Shown here piece after piece: positions 11,273-19,387 of a stretch of DNA of 64,000 bases. The stretch's first letter is position 1. Each line of letters begins with the position of its first letter. The position numbers and the translations under genes were made by a program. The stretch comes from Alistipes provencensis (GTDB lineage: Bacteria; Bacteroidota; Bacteroidia; Bacteroidales; Rikenellaceae), in contig NZ_LT559262.1 of NCBI RefSeq assembly GCF_900083545.1, forward strand, positions 496,001-560,000. Direction: 5' to 3'. The notes beneath the pieces are model-generated. The model searched no databases. It was given only the letters and a program-made list of their open reading frames with translations, and was not told where the DNA came from.

Positions 11273-11287
11273 TAATCCCTTGTCGAT

Positions 11288-11986
11288 ATGAAAAAATACG
11301 CACTCATCCTATCCGTCCTGCTGCTGACCGGCGCGCGGCTGTCGGCACAAACCCACGAAAAGAACATCCTCGGCGTGCGGGCCGGAGTGAACATCGCTTG
11401 GATGACGGCTTCGTCCGGCGGCGCTTCGGGGGCCACCAACGGCCGCACCGGATTCCACATCAGCGTCTCGGACCAGATACTGCTCTCCGACAAACTGCCT
11501 TTCTACCTCGAAACAGGTGTCGATTTCTCGAGCCGCGGCGGCAAGATCAAGGTCGAAGGATATGACTACGGCCCGAGTTCGGCAACGACGGACCCCGTTT
11601 ATCAGGATGTGGCGCTGCGTCCGATGTACCTGCAGGTGCCCCTGCTCGTCAACTACCATTTCGACATCCGCAACCGGTTCACCATCCAGCCTTTCGTCGG
11701 CGTCTACTACGGCGTGGGCATCGGCGGCAAGATCAAGGCCGGAGAGGAGAAGAGCGACATGTTCGGCGGCGACTGCAGGTTCATGCGCTCGGACTTCGGC
11801 GTGCGGATGGGTGTCGGATTTGTCTGGAGGCGCATCTACTTCGGGCTGAACGGCGATCTGGGATGCCTGAACATCCTGAAAAAGGGAGCTTCGGTCACCG
11901 CCCGGGACTTCGAGAACATCCCGAGCGGCAGCGGAATCAAAATAGCCAACAACAATTTCGCGGTTTCCATCGGCTACAACTTCTAA
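11288..11986 (+). CDS. outer-membrane beta-barrel protein (PorT-like)
   Basis: A 232-residue exported protein with signal peptide MKKYALILSVLLLTGARLSAQ. Alternating hydrophobic strands, the LGVRAGVNIAWM opening strand, PMYLQVPLLVNYHF and a terminal aromatic strand (VSIGYNF) match the PorT/OMP_b-brl_2 family of eight-stranded barrels in Bacteroidetes. It is paralogous to the gene at 12171, sharing the HEKNILGVRAG start and the middle LETG...FSSRGGK segment. Binding partner and role are unknown. Confidence 0.8.
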   Translation: MKKYALILSVLLLTGARLSAQTHEKNILGVRAGVNIAWMTASSGGASGATNGRTGFHISVSDQILLSDKLPFYLETGVDFSSRGGKIKVEGYDYGPSSATTDPVYQDVALRPMYLQVPLLVNYHFDIRNRFTIQPFVGVYYGVGIGGKIKAGEEKSDMFGGDCRFMRSDFGVRMGVGFVWRRIYFGLNGDLGCLNILKKGASVTARDFENIPSGSGIKIANNNFAVSIGYNF

Positions 11987-12005
11987 ACCACCCCTTACGG
12001 CAGAA

Positions 12006-12034
12006 ACGGGACGCGCCCTCGGGATGCGTCTCGT
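12006..12034 (+). terminator. probable terminator after the first barrel gene
   Basis: Nine-base arms ACGGGACGC / GCGTCTCGT (one G-T pair) are followed by TGCATTTTG. The T tail is weak. Confidence 0.5.
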
Positions 12035-12102
12035 TGCATTTTGTGGTTCTTTCGGGCAGCCTCGTTTTACAAATGGTTCATTTCGTTGAAAATACGCCTC
12101 AT

Positions 12103-12136
12103 TTTGTCGTAAATCAGAAAACTTTTTCTATTTTTG
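12103..12136 (+). promoter_or_regulatory. promoter of the second barrel gene
   Basis: TTTG (12103-12106), a 22-bp spacer, and TATTTTTG (12129-12136), a full -7 match. The start codon is 34 bp downstream, so this paralogue is separately transcribed. Confidence 0.7.
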
Positions 12137-12170
12137 GCGTACCTAAACAACTCATAACATTCAACAAACC

Positions 12171-12773
12171 ATGAAGAAAATTTTCCTTGCCCTGACCATC
12201 ATGCTGCTGGCCAATGCCGCCTCGGCACAGAATCACGAAAAGAACATTCTGGGCGTCCGTGCCGGCCTGAACCTGTCGAGTTACTCGATTTCAGCCGGAG
12301 GTGCTTCGATAAGCACCGACTCGCGGGCTGCGTTCCATGTCGCCGTAGTCGACCAAATCCTGCTCTGCAACCGGCTGCCGTTCTACCTCGAAACAGGACT
12401 CGCCTTCTCGAGCCGCGGCGGTAAAGTCGACGGCGCGAGTTTCCGTCCCTCCTACCTGCAGATTCCCGTGCTGGTAAACTACCACTTCAATATCAAGGAC
12501 ATCGTTACGATCCAGCCGTTCGCGGGTCTTTACTACGGATTCGGCATCGGCGGCAAAGTGAAAGCAGGCGGCGAGAAGGGTGACATCTTCGGCGACGAAG
12601 GCGGACTGAAACGTTCCGATCTGGGCGTGCGTCTGGGCGCCGGCGTCGTCTGGAACCGCATCTATTTCGGATTGGGTTACGACATCGGCTGCCTGAATCT
12701 GGTCAAGGAGAGCAACGGCGAAGGCACGCTGCGCAACAACTGCTTCTCGATCAGCGTCGGATATAATTTCTGA
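12171..12773 (+). CDS. outer-membrane beta-barrel protein, paralogue of 11288
   Basis: A 200-residue exported barrel with signal peptide MKKIFLALTIMLLANAASAQ and the same HEKNILGVRAGLN opening, FYLETGLAFSSRGGK core and VGYNF-type C-terminal strand as its neighbour. It lacks about 30 residues of the loops present in the first copy. Having its own promoter and terminator suggests an old duplication with separate control. Confidence 0.8.
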   Translation: MKKIFLALTIMLLANAASAQNHEKNILGVRAGLNLSSYSISAGGASISTDSRAAFHVAVVDQILLCNRLPFYLETGLAFSSRGGKVDGASFRPSYLQIPVLVNYHFNIKDIVTIQPFAGLYYGFGIGGKVKAGGEKGDIFGDEGGLKRSDLGVRLGAGVVWNRIYFGLGYDIGCLNLVKESNGEGTLRNNCFSISVGYNF

Positions 12774-12791
12774 TCCGGACCCGTATCCATA

Positions 12792-12828
12792 GAAAAGGGA
12801 CGCTTGTTGCAAGCGTCCCTTTTCTTTC
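12792..12828. terminator. strong bidirectional terminator
   Basis: Fifteen-base perfect arms (GAAAAGGGACGCTTG and its complement) around a TTG loop, followed by a T-rich tail. It lies between the convergent barrel gene and queA. Confidence 0.92.
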
Positions 12829-12842
12829 TCTCTGCAAAACGG

Positions 12843-14054
12843 TTATTCCCGCATCAGCACCGACGAGTCGCCGTAGCTCAGGAACCGGAAATCATGGCCG
12901 AGGGCATAGTCGTAAATCCGGTGCCAGTCGTCGCCCACGAATGCCGAGACCAGCAGCAGCAGGGTCGATTTGGGCTGGTGGAAATTGGTGACGATGTTGC
13001 GCACGATGCGGAACTCGTAGCCCAGCGGCGTAATCATGATCTGCGTCGAGGCTTTCAGGCGGTCGATTCCGTTCGCATCCATATAAGCGAGCAGTTCCAC
13101 CAAGGCATCGCGGCCCGAATAATCGGCCGGAATGTCGTAGAGTTCCCATTGGCCGATCACCCGCCCGGCATCGGGCGTCCCGGCGGTATGGATGCGCCAT
13201 GCAAGGGCCGCGAGCGACTCAAGCGTCCGGACCGAGGTGGTTCCCACGGCGGTGATGTGCCCCCACTTTTCCACGAGGCGGGCGACCGTCGCACGGCGCA
13301 CCTCGAAATGCTCGGTGTGCATCGGATGCTTCGCGGCATCGTCGTCCTTCACGGGCAGGAACGTCCCTGCCCCGACATGGAGCGTCACCTCCTCGAATCC
13401 GAATCCGCGGGCCTCCATCGCCCCGATCAGCCCGGGCGTAAAGTGCAGGCCCGCCGTCGGCGCCGCCACCGATCCCTCGAACTTCGAATAGACCGTCTGG
13501 TAGCGCGTATTGTCGATCTCCTCGCTCTCGCGGTTCAGGTAGGGCGGGATCGGAATCCGCCCGAGGTATTCCAGCAACTGCCCGAAAGTCATCGGGGCGC
13601 TCCATTCGAAACGCACGACGCATTCACGGCCGTGATCCTCGGCAATCCATGCCCGAAGGTGTTCGGCGCGCCCTTCGCAGTCGAAATTGATCTCCACATA
13701 CCCCTCTTTCCACTTCTTGCGGTTGCCCACGATGCACGACCACGCGCATCCGCCCGTGACGGCGAACGCCCGCTCGTAATCGGCCGGGTCGTGCGGTTCA
13801 AGACAAAAGACCTCGATCCGCGCCCCCGAAGGCTTGTGCATGATGATCCGCGCCCGGATGACCTTCGTGTTGTTGAAGACCAGCAGTTCGCCCGCGGGCA
13901 GCACGTCGCCGATGTCGGCGAAATGCCGTTCGGAAATTTCGCCGCCCCGGTAGACGAGCAGCTTCGAAGCGCTGCGCTCGGCGAGGGGGAATTTGGCGAT
14001 CCGCTCGTCCGGGAGGTCGTAATCGAAGCGGTTGATATCAATATGTCGTTCCAT
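12843..14054 (-). CDS. queA: QueA, S-adenosylmethionine:tRNA ribosyltransferase-isomerase
   Basis: It transfers and isomerises the ribosyl part of SAM onto preQ1 in tRNA, the penultimate step of queuosine synthesis. Conserved segments are present: FDYDLPDERIAKFP at the N-terminus, VFNNTKVIRARI, the long GSVAAPTAGLHFTP signature and VGAGTFLPVK. ATG at 14054 (MERHIDINRF) is preferred to an extension of eight residues because a full promoter lies at 14076-14107. The length of about 403 residues is longer than in E. coli, as usual in Bacteroidetes. Confidence 0.95.
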   Translation of the reverse strand: MERHIDINRFDYDLPDERIAKFPLAERSASKLLVYRGGEISERHFADIGDVLPAGELLVFNNTKVIRARIIMHKPSGARIEVFCLEPHDPADYERAFAVTGGCAWSCIVGNRKKWKEGYVEINFDCEGRAEHLRAWIAEDHGRECVVRFEWSAPMTFGQLLEYLGRIPIPPYLNRESEEIDNTRYQTVYSKFEGSVAAPTAGLHFTPGLIGAMEARGFGFEEVTLHVGAGTFLPVKDDDAAKHPMHTEHFEVRRATVARLVEKWGHITAVGTTSVRTLESLAALAWRIHTAGTPDAGRVIGQWELYDIPADYSGRDALVELLAYMDANGIDRLKASTQIMITPLGYEFRIVRNIVTNFHQPKSTLLLLVSAFVGDDWHRIYDYALGHDFRFLSYGDSSVLMRE

Positions 14055-14075
14055 ATTTTGCCGGAAATTATGCGA

Positions 14076-14107
14076 CAAAATTAGGACTACTAACCAACAA
14101 TTACAAA
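14076..14107 (-). promoter_or_regulatory. queA: promoter of queA
   Basis: Minus strand: -33 TTTG (14104-14107), a 20-bp spacer, and -7 TAATTTTG (14076-14083), both full matches. It overlaps the 3' end of the broken lipoprotein gene. Confidence 0.75.
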
Positions 14108-14108
14108 T

Positions 14109-14709
14109 TTATTCCCGTTTAGGTGGAATTATTCCAGGAGTGACATATATGGCATACTCCCTTGCATCCATAAGTTGCTCTTCCACAAAATTCATTAAAA
14201 AAACATAAATCATCCAATTATCATAAGGGTCTTTGTTCAGGACACTTGGTTTATCGTCCATATCTGGGTTATATTCCATAAGGGCTCCTTTCCAAGGCAT
14301 TTTGATCTCACAAAGAGAAGATGTGCTTTCTATCTTTGCAAAAAATTCGCCTTCTTTCAATTCCATGACAGGATCTGCCAAATGCTCTACAAACGTGATA
14401 TCACCTAACCAATCTGTTATTTTCGACGTTATTCCTATTTTATATTGACCAGCAAGACCTGATCAACCCAAACATGATCCTCTGTATAACGATAATATAC
14501 TGGCAATGTAATACGCGCCATAGCTCGCGTAGCAGGGAAAGTGACAATATACCAATCTTTTACAAGCTCAATAGTCGTTCCGTCATCCAAAACGATGATC
14601 GAGTTTTCAGTATTTTTTCTTTCGAACAGCCAGAATCAGCCTCCCCTTTCGAACAAGCAAAAAGCGATATACAAACTATCGCAAATACTAAATGGAGAAT
14701 TCTTTTCAT
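14109..14709 (-). pseudogene. lipoprotein gene broken by two frameshifts
   Basis: A lipoprotein signal starts at 14709 (MKRILHLVFAIVCISLFAC, lipid Cys19), but the frame stops after about 50 codons. Adding one A in the A6 run at 14613-14618 opens a second frame (IIVLDDGTTIELVKDWYIV), and adding one base near 14458-14465 joins it to a third open frame that runs to the stop at 14109. With two added bases the length becomes 603, an exact multiple of three, which supports this reading. The intact protein would have about 200 residues. The family is not recognised. Two sequencing errors are the main alternative. Confidence 0.7.
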
Positions 14710-14786
14710 AATTTTAGTCTTTATATATATACAAAGATTATTTTGTATATTTCTTTCGTATCTTGCTAAATATAAAATCTCGCGTC

Positions 14787-15308
14787 ATGAAAAAAATCTT
14801 CTTATTCGCATTGGCCTGTATGGCAGCAGTCTCCGCACAGGCCAAAGAACCGAAATGGTTTCTCAACGAAAAACCGCTGCCCGAAAAACATATTCTAGCA
14901 ACGAGTTCGCTCGATTCCATTGTCGTGCAAAAATCCGACGGCTCGATACACGCTTGGGCAGAGAAAGGGATCGAATGGAAACCACTCGTCGAGTTAGTCA
15001 GTCCCAAACTGCAGTCGCGGCATGTCGCCGAGAACCTCTACTTTTCCGTCGACGGGACCTTTTACGGCCGGCTGGACAAGATCGACCGAATCTACATCGA
15101 CGCCGATTATGTCGACGCCCATGTCGAGGAGGCACATATTCCCCGGGAGAAATATATCCGCGCAAAATACCGGGGCAGGGAATTGATTAAGATCCGGTTG
15201 CGGAATAGTTGGGATATGGAATTGAAACACAAGAAAGACCAGGAAGAGCGGGAGATACACAAACTCTGGTTCGACCATGTACAGAACAAGCAGGCACAAA
15301 ATTTTTAA
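14787..15308 (+). CDS. exported protein of unknown function
   Basis: A 173-residue protein with a clear signal peptide (MKKIFLFALACMAAVSAQA). ATG at 14787 places the signal at the N-terminus; an in-frame upstream start adds eight residues. The mature part is rich in charged residues and ends in a lysine/glutamate-rich helix (KHKKDQEEREIHKLW). No family was recognised. It stands alone between the broken lipoprotein gene and nadB and ends in a good terminator. Confidence 0.65.
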   Translation: MKKIFLFALACMAAVSAQAKEPKWFLNEKPLPEKHILATSSLDSIVVQKSDGSIHAWAEKGIEWKPLVELVSPKLQSRHVAENLYFSVDGTFYGRLDKIDRIYIDADYVDAHVEEAHIPREKYIRAKYRGRELIKIRLRNSWDMELKHKKDQEEREIHKLWFDHVQNKQAQNF

Positions 15309-15326
15309 CGGCATTGCACCCCACCC

Positions 15327-15363
15327 GTCCGGTCGGCATATTTTATACCGACCGGACCTTTTT
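15327..15363 (+). terminator. terminator after the exported protein gene
   Basis: GTCCGGTCGG / CCGACCGGAC with an 11-base loop, then CTTTTT. Confidence 0.88.
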
Positions 15364-15379
15364 ATTGGCTGTTTTTTAT

Positions 15380-15387
15380 TAACTTTG
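15380..15387 (+). promoter_or_regulatory. -7 box upstream of nadB
   Basis: TAACTTTG matches the -7 consensus 34 bp before the nadB start codon. The -33 region would fall in the preceding terminator and shows no TTTG. Confidence 0.5.
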
Positions 15388-15421
15388 CGGCGCTGCAAGG
15401 CAATAGAAAAAGGAAAAACCC

Positions 15422-16978
15422 ATGAAAACCGACTTTCTGGTTATCGGTTCCGGCGCTGCGGGGCTCTCGTTCGCGCTGAAGGCCGCGGCTCACGGACACG
15501 TTACGATCGTCACCAAAGGCGAGATCGAGGAGTGCAACACCAACTATGCCCAAGGCGGCATCTGCTCGGTCACATACGCTCCCGACACCTTCGAGAAGCA
15601 CATTCACGACACACTGGTCTGCGGAGCGGGCAAGTGCGACGAGAAGGCCGTGGAGCTGGTCGTGCGGCGCGCTCCGGAGCTGATCCGGGACCTCATTGCT
15701 TGGGGCACGCGCTTCGACAAGACCCCCGACGGGCGTTTCGAGCTCAACCGCGAGGGCGGACACTCGGAGCACCGCATCCTCCACCACGAGGACCTCACGG
15801 GTGCCGAGATCGAGCGGGCGCTCGTGGAGTCGGTGAAGAGCCATCCGAACATCACGGTCCTCGAACACCATTTCGCCATCGACCTGCTGACGCAGCACCA
15901 TTTGGGCGAGTTCGTCACGCGCCACACACGCGGACTGGCCTGCTTCGGAGCCTATGTGCTGAACCTCGAGACGAACGAGATCGAGACCATGCTGTCGAAA
16001 TTCACCGTCGTGGCCACGGGCGGGTGCGGCAACGTCTACTCCACCACCTCGAACCCCAACGTCGCCACGGGCGACGGCATCGCCATGTGCCACCGTGCCA
16101 AGGCCATCACCGAGAACATGGAGTTCATCCAGTTCCACCCCACGACGCTCTACAACCCCGGCGAGAAGCCCAATTTCCTCATCACCGAGGCCATGCGCGG
16201 TTTCGGGGCCATCCTGCGGCTGCCCGACGGCAAGGAGTTCATGGACAAATACCATCCGATGAAATCCCTCGCGCCGCGCGACGTCGTGGCCCGGGCCATC
16301 TACCGCGAGATGACCAAGCGGGGTTCGGATTTCGTCTACCTCGACGTGACGCACAAGGACCCCGACGCCGTCCGGAGCCATTTCCCGAACATCTACGAGA
16401 AATGCCGCTCGATCGGCATCGACATCACCAAAGACTGGATTCCCGTAACCCCCGCAGCGCACTACTGCTGCGGCGGCGTGAAGGTCAACACCAACGGCGA
16501 AACCTCGATCAAGCGGCTCTATGCGCTGGGCGAAACCTCGTGCACGGGACTGCACGGCGCCAACCGGCTGGCCTCGAACTCGCTGATCGAAGCGGTCGTC
16601 TACGCCGACCAAGCTGCACGGCACACGGCAGCATCGCTGGAGAAGGTCGATTTTCAGGAGGGCATCCCCGACTGGGATTTCGAAGGCACGCAGCACACCG
16701 AGGAGATGCTGATGATCATCCAGTCGAAGCGCGAGATGCAGACCATCATGTCCAACTATGTGGGCATCGTGCGGTCGAACCTCTCGCTCAAGCGCGCCAT
16801 GCACCGGCTGGAGATACTCTGGCAGGAGACCGAGGAGCTCTACAACAAGACCAAGCCCAACCGCGAGTTGTGTGAACTGCGGAACATGATCGCCATCGCC
16901 TATCTGGTCATCAAGCAGGGGCGCGAGATCAAGGAGTCCGTGGGCTGCCACTACAACGCCGATTACCCCAAGGAATAA
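15422..16978 (+). CDS. nadB: L-aspartate oxidase
   Basis: A flavoenzyme oxidising L-aspartate to iminoaspartate, the first step of NAD synthesis, usually with NadA. The FAD-binding VIGSGAAGLSFALKAA motif is at residues 5-20, followed by the NYAQGGICSV segment; HHEDLTGAEIERAL and the CCGGVKVNTNGETSI region fit the succinate dehydrogenase/fumarate reductase flavoprotein fold. At 518 residues it is full length. nadA and nadC are not adjacent. prfC starts 3 bp after the stop, indicating co-transcription. Confidence 0.93.
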   Translation: MKTDFLVIGSGAAGLSFALKAAAHGHVTIVTKGEIEECNTNYAQGGICSVTYAPDTFEKHIHDTLVCGAGKCDEKAVELVVRRAPELIRDLIAWGTRFDKTPDGRFELNREGGHSEHRILHHEDLTGAEIERALVESVKSHPNITVLEHHFAIDLLTQHHLGEFVTRHTRGLACFGAYVLNLETNEIETMLSKFTVVATGGCGNVYSTTSNPNVATGDGIAMCHRAKAITENMEFIQFHPTTLYNPGEKPNFLITEAMRGFGAILRLPDGKEFMDKYHPMKSLAPRDVVARAIYREMTKRGSDFVYLDVTHKDPDAVRSHFPNIYEKCRSIGIDITKDWIPVTPAAHYCCGGVKVNTNGETSIKRLYALGETSCTGLHGANRLASNSLIEAVVYADQAARHTAASLEKVDFQEGIPDWDFEGTQHTEEMLMIIQSKREMQTIMSNYVGIVRSNLSLKRAMHRLEILWQETEELYNKTKPNRELCELRNMIAIAYLVIKQGREIKESVGCHYNADYPKE

Positions 16979-16981
16979 CAC

Positions 16982-18565
16982 ATGACATTACAGGAAGAAA
17001 TAACCCGGCGGCGGACCTTCGCCGTCATCGCCCACCCCGACGCGGGCAAGACCACCCTTACCGAGAAACTGCTGCTGTTCGGCGGCGCCATCCATGTGGC
17101 CGGAGCCGTCAAGAGCAACAAGATCAAGAAGGGCGCGACGTCCGACTTCATGGAGATCGAACGCCAGCGAGGCATCTCGGTGGCCACGGCCGTCATGGGC
17201 TTCGAATACCAAGGCTGCAAGATCAACATCCTCGACACCCCGGGCCACGAGGATTTCGCCGAGGACACCTACCGCACGCTGACGGCCGTGGATTCGGTCA
17301 TCATCGTGATCGACGGCGCCAAGGGCGTCGAGTCCCAGACCCGCAAGCTGATGGCGGTCTGCCGCATGCGCAAAACCCCCGTGATCGTCTTCATCAACAA
17401 GCTGGACCGCCCCTCGAAGGAGCCGTTCGACCTGCTGGACGAGGTGGAGAAGGAGTTGCAGATCCGCGTGCGGCCGCTGGCTTTCCCGATCTCGAACGGC
17501 CCCACCTTCAAGGGCGTCTACAACCTTTACGAAAAGAACCTCTCGCTCTTTACGTCGGACGAGAAACTGACGGCCGACGCATCGACGGCCGAAATCTCGG
17601 ACCTCGCGTCGCAGGAGCTGGACGGTTACATCGGCGAAAAATTCGCCGACCTGCTGCGGCAGGACGTCGAGCTGGTCGAGGGCGTCTACGACCAGTTCGA
17701 CCGCGAAGCCTACCTGCGCGGCGAACTGGCCCCGGTCTTCTTCGGCTCGGCGGTCAACAACTTCGGCGTCCGCGAACTGCTGGACTGCTTCGTGCGCATC
17801 GCCCCCTCGCCGCGTCCGGCCCCGACCGAAACCCGGGCGGTGGAGCCCGGGGAGCCGAAAATGACCGGCTTCGTCTTCAAGATCCACGCCAACATGGACC
17901 CCAACCACCGCGACCGCATCGCGTTCCTGAAGATTTGCTCCGGCACGTTCGAACGCAATAAGAACTACCTGCATGTGCGCAGCGGCAAGCAGTTGAAATT
18001 CTCTTCGCCGACAGCCTTCATGGCCGAGAAAAAGTCGGTGATCGACTTCGCCTACCCGGGCGACATCGTGGGCCTGCACGACACGGGCAATTTCAAGATC
18101 GGCGACACCTTCACCGAGGGCGAAAAGCTCCGTTTCACGGGCATTCCGTCGTTCGCCCCCGAGCAGTTCCGCTACATCGAGAATGCCGACCCACTGAAGT
18201 TCAAACAGTTGGCCAAGGGCGTCGACCAATTGATGGACGAGGGCGTGGCGCAGTTGTTCACAAGCGCCCTCAACGGCCGCAAGATCATCGGCACGGTGGG
18301 TGCGCTGCAATTCGAAGTGATTCAGTACCGTCTGGAACACGAGTACAACGCCGCATGCCGCTGGGAGCCGATCTCGATCTACAAAGCCTGCTGGATCGAC
18401 AGCGACAACGCCGCGCAACTGGCCGACTTCAAACGCCGCAAGCACACCAACATGGCTGTCGACAAGCACGGCCGCGACGTATTCCTCGCCGACACGAGCT
18501 ACGGGCTCGCCCTCGCGCAGGAGAATTTCAAGGACATCCGCTTCCACTTCACCTCAGAGTTCTAA
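16982..18565 (+). CDS. prfC: peptide chain release factor 3
   Basis: A translational GTPase that removes RF1/RF2 from the ribosome. The G1 motif [10 protein letters not shown]3 DTPGHEDF and G4 NKLD are intact, and domains II and III follow at normal length (527 residues). The switch I region keeps the RF3-type RQRGISV segment, and the [19 protein letters not shown] stretch distinguishes it from EF-G. It is second in a two-gene unit with nadB. Confidence 0.96.
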   Translation: MTLQEEITRRRTFAVIAHPDAGKTTLTEKLLLFGGAIHVAGAVKSNKIKKGATSDFMEIERQRGISVATAVMGFEYQGCKINILDTPGHEDFAEDTYRTLTAVDSVIIVIDGAKGVESQTRKLMAVCRMRKTPVIVFINKLDRPSKEPFDLLDEVEKELQIRVRPLAFPISNGPTFKGVYNLYEKNLSLFTSDEKLTADASTAEISDLASQELDGYIGEKFADLLRQDVELVEGVYDQFDREAYLRGELAPVFFGSAVNNFGVRELLDCFVRIAPSPRPAPTETRAVEPGEPKMTGFVFKIHANMDPNHRDRIAFLKICSGTFERNKNYLHVRSGKQLKFSSPTAFMAEKKSVIDFAYPGDIVGLHDTGNFKIGDTFTEGEKLRFTGIPSFAPEQFRYIENADPLKFKQLAKGVDQLMDEGVAQLFTSALNGRKIIGTVGALQFEVIQYRLEHEYNAACRWEPISIYKACWIDSDNAAQLADFKRRKHTNMAVDKHGRDVFLADTSYGLALAQENFKDIRFHFTSEF

Positions 18566-18573
18566 AACACCAA

Positions 18574-18605
18574 AAAGCCGCCGGAGTGCAGACTCCGGCG
18601 GCTTT
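18574..18605. terminator. bidirectional terminator between prfC and pirin gene
   Basis: Fourteen-base arms AAAGCCGCCGGAGT / ACTCCGGCGGCTTT with a GCAG loop. The T tail is better on the minus strand. Confidence 0.85.
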
Positions 18606-18622
18606 GCTTGTAACAGGTTTTC

Positions 18623-19339
18623 TCAGACCTCCATCGGAACCTCGATAATCAGCACCTTGGCGTCCTCGGAAGCCTTGATCCGAAAATCGTCCGCATCCTC
18701 GATGCCCATGCCGTCGCGGGGCCCAAGCTCCTCGCCGGCCACCTCGACCCGGCCTTCGACCACGAAGACGTAGGCTCCGTTGCCGTGGAGGTTCATCCGG
18801 TACTCGGTCTCATGCCCGGCGTCGAGGCCCAGCGTGTAAAACCACGCCTTCTGGTGAATCCACCCCACATGCTCGCTGCCGTGGCTCTCAGGGCCTACGA
18901 TCAGCCGCAGTTCATTGCGCTTGCCGGGCAGCAGTTCGATCTGGTTGTAACGGGGCGTATGGTTGTCGGCGTCGGTAAGCACCCAGATTTGCAGGAATTT
19001 CGCCGGCTCCTCGCGGCTGGCGTTCATCTCGCTGTGCGTGATGCCCGTTCCGGCGCTCATCACCTGAATGTCGCCCGGCTCGAGAATCTTCATGTGTCCC
19101 ATGCTGTCGCCGTGCTTCAGAGCGCCCGAGAGGACGATCGAAACGATCTCCATGTTGTCGTGGGGATGCGTCCCGAAGCCCTCGCCCGGGGCTACCGTGT
19201 CGTCGTTCAGCACCCTCAGGGCACCGAAATGGACGCGTGTGTGATCGTAATATCCGGCAAAACTGAAGGTATGGTGTGTCTGGAGCCAGCCGTGATCGGC
19301 ATACCCGCGGGTCCCGGCTCTGTGAATCGTCTTTTTCAT
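18623..19339 (-). CDS. pirin-family bicupin protein
   Basis: A 238-residue protein of the pirin/YhhW family. The metal-binding N-terminal cupin is visible as FGTHPHDNMEIVSIVLSG, and a later MSAGTGITHSEMN supplies another His and a Glu. Relatives include quercetin dioxygenases and redox-sensing pirins. ATG at 19339 (MKKTIHRAG) is chosen because the conserved RAGTRGYADHGWL start follows at once. It lies 48 bp after the radical SAM gene on the same strand and may share its transcript. Confidence 0.88.
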   Translation of the reverse strand: MKKTIHRAGTRGYADHGWLQTHHTFSFAGYYDHTRVHFGALRVLNDDTVAPGEGFGTHPHDNMEIVSIVLSGALKHGDSMGHMKILEPGDIQVMSAGTGITHSEMNASREEPAKFLQIWVLTDADNHTPRYNQIELLPGKRNELRLIVGPESHGSEHVGWIHQKAWFYTLGLDAGHETEYRMNLHGNGAYVFVVEGRVEVAGEELGPRDGMGIEDADDFRIKASEDAKVLIIEVPMEV

Positions 19340-19387
19340 AATTGCATTCCTATTGGTAATTATATATAAACGCAAAAAAGAGGCCGA

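Noticed and set aside
16988..18547. 519-codon open frame antisense to prfC
   Set aside because: A shadow of the GC-rich prfC codons; no motif, no promoter.
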